Below, piece by piece: positions 51,641-58,800 of a DNA stretch of 58,800 bases. The notes under the pieces were generated by a model, which did not search any database, was not told the origin of the DNA, and was given only the letters and a program-made list of their open reading frames with translations. The position numbers were made by a program, and so were the translations under genes. The stretch lies in the NCBI GenBank assembly GCA_027604685.1, contig JADHYX010000106.1:1-58800 (forward strand). The letters run 5' to 3'. Each line of letters opens with the position of its first letter. Position 1 is the first letter of the stretch. The stretch comes from Lobulomyces angularis. Taxonomy: Eukaryota; Chytridiomycota; Chytridiomycetes; Lobulomycetales; Lobulomycetaceae.

Positions 51641-52640
51641 ACTTAATATTTGAAGTTGGCCAAAATATTTTCTGCTCTTTTACGATAATATTTATATACA
51701 TCAAAATTCCAAAAAAATGCTTGAAACATCAAGCAAGGCTTCCCTCACTTGCGCTCTCCCTTTTTAATAATCTTTTTTACAAATGTTTCAACTCTTGAAT
51801 TTGAAATTCCATTTTCAAAAATATGCATTTAAAAAAGTTTGGTTTAGCAATCGTAAATTGAGCAGTATTTAATGGCATCAATAAGCTGAGTGGATTCTCA
51901 ATTCAACCTTCAATTTTATCAGATTTTACCACATATTTTTTCGAAAGTTTCCAATAATTTTTACGGTAAATTTAATGTTTACCACTTAACTTCCCCTAAA
52001 CTTTAAAAACCAAAAATTAAAATATAAAAACATAAGACAAATCTTGACAAATATTGAATAAAACAAAGATATAAACAATATTCGGCATTGCCCCATTTCA
52101 TAAAAGCCTTATTCTTATCTACTTAGTAGAGTCTTTTAGTAATCTTATAGTCTCTTATAGTAGTTAGTAGTCTTATAGTCTCTTATAGTAGTTATGGTAG
52201 TCTTATAGTCTCTTATAGTAGTTATGGTAGTCTTATAGTCTCTTATAGAAGTTATGGTAGTTGTATAGTCTCTATTCCTCAGCAAAATTTGAAGAAATTA
52301 GAGGAATTTGAGGAAGATTAGGAATCTTTTAAAGAAAGGAAGAAATACATGATACATCCAGCAGTTAATGACACTCAGCAAATCACCTTCAGTGGTCAGC
52401 AATAATGAAATAAAAATTAATAAAAAGTAAGCATTCTTAAATAATAATGAAAAACACATTGAACTTGCTTGACATACTAGTTAAGGCAAGTTAAAATACA
52501 AAATTATTGATTAAAATATGAATTGTGTACTCCCTTTTGGTACATTCTTTTGTAATAACAAAAATTTTGTTTTTTTTAATTTTATTTTATTTTATTTTTT
52601 TAAGCTTTTTTCAAGTAGCAAATAAAGTCGTTGTTTAGAT
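51641..52640. other. 1-kb divergent spacer with tandem repeat
   Basis: Upstream region of both the 7-TM receptor (-) and DNMT2 (+). Apart from the 30-bp tandem repeat at 52132-52275, the sequence is featureless and AT-rich, with a T-rich tract just before the DNMT2 start. Confidence 0.5.
52132..52275. repeat. 30-bp tandem repeat, about 4.5 copies
   Basis: Unit gtcttatagtctcttatagt followed by agttatggta, three near-perfect copies in a row plus diverged copies at both ends. Each unit contains two TCTTATAGT sub-repeats, so it may have grown from a 15-bp unit. Confidence 0.88.
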
Positions 52641-54016
52641 ATGATGGAATTAAAATGCCTAGAATTTTTTTCTGGGATAGGAGGAATGCATTACGCTTTA
52701 CAAAAATCTAACCTGATAGGAAAAGTTTTGGAAAGTTTTGATATAAATCCTACTGCGAATTTAACTTATGAGTATAACTTCAATGTCAAACCTAATCAAA
52801 TTTCAATTGAAATGCTAAAGGTCGATTACATTGAAAAATTATCTGCTAATACGTGGCTCGTATGAAATTATAAACATCTTTTTGTTTTAAAATTTGGGTT
52901 TTTTTTTTTGCCGAACCAACAAGCTCTCTCCTCCTTGCCAACCGTTTACGTAATATTAAAATATATCAAGGTTGTATATCAAGTATTTTTTTTTGTAGTC
53001 AAGGAGGATTACGAAAAGATTCCAAAGATATTAGATGCACAGCACTATTTCATTTATTTGAGAAGCTATTACCAAATTTAAATAATAAACCTGAATACAT
53101 TTTTATTGAAAATGTTGCAAATTTTGCGGTTTTTTTAAAAATTATAATCATTTTTTTATTTTATTTTATTTTTTTTTTAGCATTCTGATGCAAAATCACG
53201 AATTTTGAAAGTGCTTAGGAAAAACTATCAGTTTTTTGAATTCATTTTAAGCCCACTTCAATTTAATATACCCAATGACAGAAATCGATACTATTTGTTA
53301 GCGAGAAAAAATTCCATATCAGTTTCTCAATTACAGTATAAAGATAGTGACATAATATTGGATTGGCATTTAAAAAAAAATGAAAATGATATTAATACTC
53401 TTTCAAATTATCAACTAGAAGAAAATTTGGATGAGTTTTTGGTGCCTTCAAAAATGTTTAAAAATAGAAAAACCTTTAGTGTGGGTGTTATTGTTAAACC
53501 TTCTGACACTTATTCTTTTTGCTTTACTAAAGCCTACGGAAGGCACGGAGTTGGATCAGGTAGAATACATTTTTTTCTTTTTTTAATGTTAAATAATAAT
53601 ATGTTTCCATAGGTTCTTATTTACAAACTTTAAATTTAAACTTAGATCCAATAGCCTATTATAAGGAATTTGTATTCAAAGAAGATGAAACAATTTTACT
53701 CGAAAACAACATGTTAAACCAGTTTAACAAGAAATCTTCGAAAAAAGAAACAGATACAGAAAAGTTAGAAAACTTTATAAAAATGTTTGGAATTAGGTAT
53801 TTTTCGCCACTTGAAGTTTGTTATCTGAATGGGTTTCCGATAAAATCTGAATCCTTTTTTCAGGAGAAAACTTTGTTTAAATTTAATACTTCAAAAACTA
53901 ACAAAAACCAAAATTGGCGAATGATTGGAAACTCGCTTAATGTTACAGTAGTTTCGGAATTACTAAAAGTATTGGTGGTGGATGATATGTTTTGGGAAAG
54001 AAACAAAATTTCATAG
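52641..54016 (+). CDS. TRDMT1: tRNA (cytosine-C5) methyltransferase DNMT2/TRDMT1
   Basis: Starts MMELKCLEFFSGIGGMHYAL at 52641, the AdoMet-binding FxGxGG motif. After a splice comes the catalytic motif IV WLLSPPCQPFTQGGLRKDSK with its Cys, then motif VI YIFIENVANF, then PNDRNRYYLLARK. The DNMT2-specific end follows: TKAYGRHGVGSGSYLQ, FSPLEVCYLNGFP and QNWRMIGNSLNV. It ends at 54016 after about four introns. DNMT2 methylates C38 of tRNA-Asp and a few other tRNAs; the fold is that of DNA methyltransferases, but there is no sign of DNA-targeting domains. All key residues are intact, so an active enzyme is expected. The nearby tRNA gene is initiator Met, not a known DNMT2 substrate, so the proximity is probably chance. 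Confidence 0.95.
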
Positions 54017-54424
54017 TTGAGATAAATAAAAAAAATTTTCATTTTTTTTTGCGAGCTATAGAAACTTTGGAGTTTCATAAATTCTATCTTTATTAGCCGT
54101 GGTTTTTAAATACAATTAAAATATTTGAAAAGTTCAAAACAACTCTTATGCCTTTTGATGATTCTTAATGCCAACTATTAATTTCTTGTAAATAAAAAAA
54201 ATATTAACTTGATACTTCAAAAATTATTAATTGCAGAACAGTCAAATAACTGTAAATTTTTAAAAAAATGTCAATATTATATATTAGAGTCGTAAAAAAA
54301 TTTTATTGATAAAAATAATTATTAATTTGATTGTATAAAAAGTGGTTTCAAAATATCAAGAAAGATTCTCTAACACCAGTTCAAGCTCTTTAGTTCAAGT
54401 ATTACAAAAGGTACTGTTACAGGA
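54017..54424. other. Spacer upstream of tRNA gene, nothing recognised
   Basis: AT-rich DNA between DNMT2 and the tRNA gene. No upstream Pol III element beyond the internal tRNA promoter is apparent. Confidence 0.4.
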
Positions 54425-54496
54425 AGCAATCTGGCGCAGCTGGAAGCGCGCAGGGCTCATAACCCTGAGGTCACTGGATCGAGACCAGTGATTGCT
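54425..54496 (+). tRNA. tRNA-iMet-CAT: Initiator tRNA-Met (CAT)
   Basis: A perfect 72-nt cloverleaf: acceptor AGCAATC/GATTGCT, D stem GCGC/GCGC, anticodon stem CAGGG/CCCTG with loop CTCATAA, variable AGGTC, T stem ACTGG/CCAGT with loop ATCGAGA. Eukaryotic initiator marks are present: an A1-U72 pair, three G-C pairs next to the anticodon loop, and A rather than T at the start of the T loop (AUCG). No intron and no encoded CCA. Confidence 0.96.
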
Positions 54497-54497
54497 A

Positions 54498-54508
54498 TTT
54501 TTATTTTT
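54498..54508 (+). terminator. RNA polymerase III terminator
   Basis: Two T5 runs separated by one A begin one base after the tRNA, the standard Pol III stop signal. Confidence 0.8.
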
Positions 54509-54699
54509 AATGATTCAACATGAAAAAATTCAGAAAATTTTTTGCTTTCAAATATATCATTATTTTTCAGTCGATCTTGTATAAAACTCCAAACCCTTAT
54601 TTTTTGTTTAAATAATATAAAAAATCCTTTTTTACAGCCAATGAGATGTAATAAAATTTTACTGAAAGTGGTACTTTAAATTGTCATCTACTTTTTTAC

Positions 54700-56275
54700 A
54701 GGAACATTACATATTACAAAGCAAGATTATGAAAAAGACTTAAAGACCAGAAACGAATGGTGCAAATCTTTTCTCAATTATAGGTTAAGTTAGACAATCA
54801 TTTCGGAACTGCATGCGAAAATGCAAGAACAGCAGAGAATATTAGATCATTTTAAAGCTATCTGTTCCAGAAAGAACAGTTTCAAAGACTAATAACCATT
54901 TACATGACAGACAAAGTATTGAAAAAAATATTAAAAGTCTTTAGGAAAAGAACAGAAATAATACTAATTTTACAGAAAATGTACAAGAGATGACATTAAT
55001 AAAATATATTATTTTCAAATTGAACAGAAAAAATTCATTTGTGTGCGTAAGCAAAAAATTGGTGGATAATTCAAAAAATGAAAAAAAGAATTTAACTGCA
55101 ATAACCTAAAGCGTTACAAAAATTGAAGGAAGGGATATATCAATGGTTGATGGAGTAAGATATAAAAAGGTTACTAAAATCCATAAAGAAAATCAGACTG
55201 AAACTGAAAGCGCTGAAGTGGTATAGACGAAGTTAATGGTAAAATTACTGAATAAAAAAATTGATAATTTGTTAATTTTAAACTTAAGGAATAAAAAACC
55301 AAAAAGGTGGAATAGAACTTCAGTAATATTTCTTTTAACTTTACCAAAATAGAATTTTATGATATCTGAAAAAATAAATAAAAGTTTAATGTTATTATTA
55401 ATTGACTCAAGAGCAACAAACTGTTTACAAATCATTATGTTTATAATTAACTTTATTGCATTATCCAGAATGGATATCCAAAAAAAGAAAAATAGAATTC
55501 GAAGTAAAGAAAAATTAGTTACTATTACAGATGTTTATTAACAGAATTAACAAATAATCTATGTCAATACAAAAATTAACATGGAAAAATTTAATTGTAG
55601 TAATTGATCATAACACATGCAAATTCATAATTGAAAGAGGATCAATATTATTAAATTATAAAACAAGACTTATATTACCTAGAAAAGAAACTGTCCAACC
55701 AGACTTAGTAATGAAAGTAACAAAAAAAAGTTTTGAAAGGACTAGCTTTACTTTACAGACTTTGTCTTGTTACTACTTATCTATAAAATTATTAATAAAA
55801 AATAATATAATAAAAACTGTAAAATACATTGATATTCCTATAGCAAATTGAGATCGCTGTAACAGAGCAAAAATCACTACAAAAAAAAAGAATTAATTAC
55901 AAAAAGGCACCAAAATTAAGTGGAAATAATATTAAGGACCATTTACAAAGCAAACAAGAACTTGAAAAGTTATTATGTAGTATTTATTGATAAGTAATCA
56001 AGATATACAAAACATATTTAATGAGATCAAAATCTGATGTCTTTCAAAAATTTGTTGAATAAAAAAACATTTTTAACAACACATAGTACTACTGATAATA
56101 AAATAAAAGTATTTCATTCAGATGAAGGTGGAGAATGTAAAAATGAAGATTTTATTTCTCATTGCAGACAAAAGGTAATAATGGAAGTCATTCGCACACC
56201 AACTGAGAATGAAGATATAACAGAAAGAAAAAACCACACCATAATCCAAGCAGTTAGTTTTTGAATTTGATAACC
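54700..56275 (+). mobile_element. Degenerate Ty1/copia element: protease and integrase remains
   Basis: Broken pol remains on the plus strand with many stops and shifts. Near 55.39 kb LLLIDSRATN resembles the copia aspartic-protease core, with Gly changed to Arg in the DSGAT motif. Around 55.97-56.05 kb, VVFIDK and SRYTKHI interrupted by stops, then SKSDVFQKFVE, correspond to the start of the integrase core. From 56.1 kb, KIKVFHSDEGGECKNEDF and RTPTENEDITERKNHTI carry the second Asp and the Glu of the DDE triad. No reverse transcriptase follows. The part before 55.3 kb may be gag debris but is not clear. It begins about 200 bp downstream of the initiator tRNA gene. The element is dead; its boundaries are approximate and no LTRs were found. 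Confidence 0.72.
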
Positions 56276-57308
56276 GGTACTTTTAAGACTATAGCTCTTT
56301 TGTTACTTAATAACTCAATTCATTTTTATATGATGCCATTTTAGAAACCAGTGTAGTTTATAAATTATCTCCTAGAGATAATAAATAAAATTAATAAAAA
56401 ATATATCATAATTTTATTTTATAAAAATATATTTCTGTTTACCTAATTATATGTAAAAATAATGTAAAAAATTAGTTAAAATAAATATTTTTTTACTTTT
56501 TAATCTTCCTCATGTGTTGTACTGAAATTTCTTCATACTAAAGATATAACTTCTAGATTTCTTTAATCTCTATTTGTGAATAATGTAAGTTAAATCTTTT
56601 TAAGTTGATTGGTGACACTCAGTAGTAAAAATAGGGTCTTATTTTATATCCACTGATAATTATTTAATCAATCTTTTTATTTGAATTTTTATGATTTGAT
56701 CTTTGATTTTTAAATAATCTTTTAACCTTTTCCTTTTCCAATTATTGCATTTAAACTTGAATTTAAACTGTAATCTTTCTTTCAAATTTGAAACCTAATC
56801 TATATTAAAATAAAATTATTTAAAATTCAAAATTAGTTTAATTTTTTATTTTATTTTTATTTATTTTATTTTTTTTTATTTTTCTACTTCTATTTTTTTT
56901 TTTAAATTTTTTTTTTTTTTTTTTTTTTAAGTGCTCGTTCAAACAGTAAGAGCTATAATTTATTTGTCAGAATTAAGCCAAGTTTTTTTGGTAGATGCAG
57001 TATTGACAACAAATTTAGAGTTGTGCTGCCATTAAAAATGAAGTTGAGGTAGATTAGGGTTAACATAATCCTAAAAGCTTAATGTAAAATCAATTTATAA
57101 ACCATAAAAACCTTAACGAGTTTTTTTTTTAAAAAGGTAATTAATTATTAAAATTACCTTTTTAACATCTTAGGTAATTTTATAATATTACGAAATAAAG
57201 GTTATAAATTATTAATACTAACTCTTTAGTATCTTAGGATCCTAATATACTACAAAAAACTCAACCAATTAGAAGGTGTTTAAACAACTGTTAACAGCTA
57301 CCTAATAA
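56276..57308. other. AT-rich accessory DNA with long poly-T tract
   Basis: Very AT-rich DNA between the two copia remnants, including T runs at about 56,840-56,930, one longer than 20 bases. No gene recognised. The T/A tract could be a fossil poly(A) tail of a retroposed sequence on the minus strand, but no associated element is visible. Confidence 0.4.
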
Positions 57309-57592
57309 ATGAGTAGCACCTCAAGAACGCTAAGAACTCCTCCTCCGGGACAACAAAAAAGGAACTTTAAAAATAAATTCCAAACTGAACTGGCTAGCCG
57401 CAAAGTGCTAGATGAACTAAGCGGGCATCACAACTCTGATTTTAACATCGTTGATGAAGACTCAAGAACGGCTTTTAATTAGCAAAAACACATCCTGAAA
57501 AACTAAATAAAAATGCTGCTTACACTTACTCTCCACCTCCTTCTACAACAATTAATTTGAAAATATTTAGTAACTCAGTGATGAGGTAGTTG
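57309..57592 (+). pseudogene. Frameshifted short ORF of unknown origin
   Basis: ATG at 57309 opens 57 codons (MSSTSRTLRTPPPGQQKRNF, then LASRKVLDELSGHH, VDEDSRTAFN) ending at 57482. Directly after, another frame reads AKTHPEKLNKNAAYTYSPPP to a stop near 57592. Codon use and Pro/Ser content look more gene-like than the surrounding poly-A/T DNA, which suggests one small coding region broken by a shift, or two exons. No family recognised. Confidence 0.35.
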
Positions 57593-57757
57593 AAATAAAA
57601 AAAAAAAAAAAAACAAAGAAGAAAATAATATAAAAGGGTGTTAGAAATATAATTTTTTATTTTTATTGTTAAAAATTAAATAATTTGATGCATTTCTTCA
57701 TCAGCTATTTAATTATAATTATTTTCTTAGGTTAAGGTCGAAATTGCTAACAACAAT

Positions 57758-58800
57758 ATGGATACTGAAAATATTGAATTTACTAAACTAAATAGTTCTA
57801 ATTGGGAAAGCTGGGACCTTCAGTTATATGGTGCAGCGTTAAGAGATGACCTAGTTGATCTTCTGGAAGGAAATTACGAACAACCAGTTAAATCAAATGC
57901 AACTCAAGCTGAAATTAAAGAAAAACAGACAACTAAATAGTTTTATTTTGTTAACAATCAGTGGAGACCAGATTGTCTTCATTTCAAAACAAAACAGTGG
58001 CAGGGAGAACTATTTATCTCTAAAAAGTGAGCATAGATCAAAAAGAGCTGTCAATCAAGAAAATTTCAAGGAAAAATTGAGAAATTTAAAACAAAGTGGA
58101 GAGAGCGTAGAAATGCATATGGCTGCTTTTGAAAGGCTATATCAAGCTTTGGTTTCAGTAGAAGGTACTGAAGCTATAAATGACGAGCTTGAATCCCTAA
58201 AGGAAAGAGAAGTTTATGAGGTGGTTAATAAAAATTCAATACCAATTGAAAAAAAAATAGTAGATTCAATGTGGATATTTACCTTAAAACATGACTCGGA
58301 TGGTAACCCAACCAGATATAAAGCAAGGCTCGTAGCTCGTGGAGACCAGTTACCAAGTGCAGATCCTAATAAAGTATTTTCACCAACTGTACGTGCTGAA
58401 TCAGTAAAACTCTTCTGTGCACTAGTTGCTGCAAAGAATTTATGCGCAAATCAGTTAGACGTGAAAACTGCTTACCTTTATGGAAAACTGGAAGAATCGG
58501 TATATATGAACACACCTCTTGGCTTTAAAGAAAGATCCCCTAGTACCGTTTGGAAGTTAAATAAAGGTCTTTATGGTCTCGATGAAGCTGCTAGACTGTG
58601 GAACGAAGAGGTCACCAAAACTTTAAAGGAAACAGGGTGGAGACGATGTGAAACTGATTGGTGCTTGTTTACCAAACCAGGCGAAAATAAGTTCTTTGCT
58701 GTATATGTGGATGACTGTGCTATTGCCGCAGAATCTCAAGTAGATATTGATAAAATTCTTGAAACCTTCAAGAAAAAATATACTATAAAGCATGGTCCTT
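57758..58800 (+). mobile_element. Ty1/copia element with gag joined to reverse transcriptase, right end beyond window
   Basis: Begins with a copia-type Gag (MDTENIEFTKLNSSNWESWD), which meets a stop at 57940 and then continues in other frames. A Gag UBN2-like segment (LRNLKQSGESVEMHMAAFER) runs in frame, near 58,165, into the reverse transcriptase (TEAINDELESLKEREVYEVV). Zinc knuckle, protease and integrase are missing between them. The RT keeps its landmarks: YKARLVARGDQ, NQLDVKTAYLYGKLEESVYM, KGLYGLDEAARLWN and the catalytic FAVYVDDCAIA. That frame is open from about 58,030 to the window end, so the RT is only partly seen. As an internal-deletion derivative it could only move with enzymes supplied in trans. 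No LTR or primer-binding site was found. Confidence 0.82.

Noticed and set aside
57050..57066. Telomere-like ttagggtta
   Set aside because: A single copy with no tandem array; chance in AT-rich DNA.
57639..57752. TGTTAG ... CTAACA terminal inverted hexamers, a possible short copia LTR
   Set aside because: Only 114 bp, no second copy in the window, no target-site duplication, and no room for a primer-binding site before the gag ATG at 57758.
1..58800. CRISPR array, prokaryotic operons or integrative element
   Set aside because: Genes have spliceosomal introns, eukaryotic families and a Pol III tRNA; no direct-repeat/spacer array is present.

Overview
This is eukaryotic nuclear DNA: very AT-rich, with almost every gene broken by short GT-AG introns (mostly 37-68 nt, some about 29 nt), dense gene packing and homopolymer-rich spacers. 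The gene set points to a flagellated fungus or close relative (chytrid, rozellid or aphelid grade). There are axonemal genes (an inner-arm dynein heavy chain and NME7) next to fungal-style genes: GUP1, a fungal LEA_2/Cys-rich membrane protein, a DUF218 protein and a cAMP-receptor-like GPCR. The lineage is an inference; no ribosomal or other barcode locus is present.

Layout. 1-600: an unplaced K/E-rich ORF and spacer. 600-9211: a LEA_2-like membrane protein (+), NME7 (+), a DUF218 membrane protein (-), and an LRR-RhoGEF-PH protein (+). 9336-27901 (-): GUP1, a small unknown gene, and a 15.7-kb axonemal dynein heavy chain most like DNAH2. 28314-29672 (-): NAP1 histone chaperone. 30894-31911 (+): classical protein tyrosine phosphatase. 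32195-36649 (-): a DBF4-like Cdc7-kinase activator with an extra C2H2 finger. 37027-37527 (-): a small secreted 8-cysteine protein. 38482-39396 (+): guanylate kinase. About 40 kb (+): an unknown protein whose frame breaks at an A22 tract. 40781-45799 (-): a DENN-domain Rab-GEF with an embedded C1-type zinc module. 46272-48437: a head-to-head pair of diverged paralogues, each carrying two RFxV-type motifs, around a 0.9-kb spacer with a GCCAC hairpin. 48562-49198 (-): HINT-type HIT protein. 49275-50204 (+): augmin subunit HAUS1. 50374-51640 (-): 7-TM receptor. 52132-52275: a 30-bp tandem repeat. 52641-54016 (+): DNMT2 tRNA methyltransferase. 54425-54496: initiator tRNA-Met. 54.7-58.8 kb: accessory DNA with two broken Ty1/copia elements.

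Functional themes are the cilium (dynein, NME7), microtubule nucleation and replication control (HAUS1, DBF4), membrane traffic and signalling (DENN GEF, RhoGEF, GPCR, PTP, GUP1), and housekeeping (NAP1, guanylate kinase, HINT, DNMT2). The least explained parts are the RFxV paralogue pair and its spacer, the 113-residue gene upstream of GUP1, the 8-Cys secreted protein, and the complementary copia remnants beside the initiator tRNA gene. All exon structures were hand-read from frame continuity and splice motifs; none was verified with transcripts.
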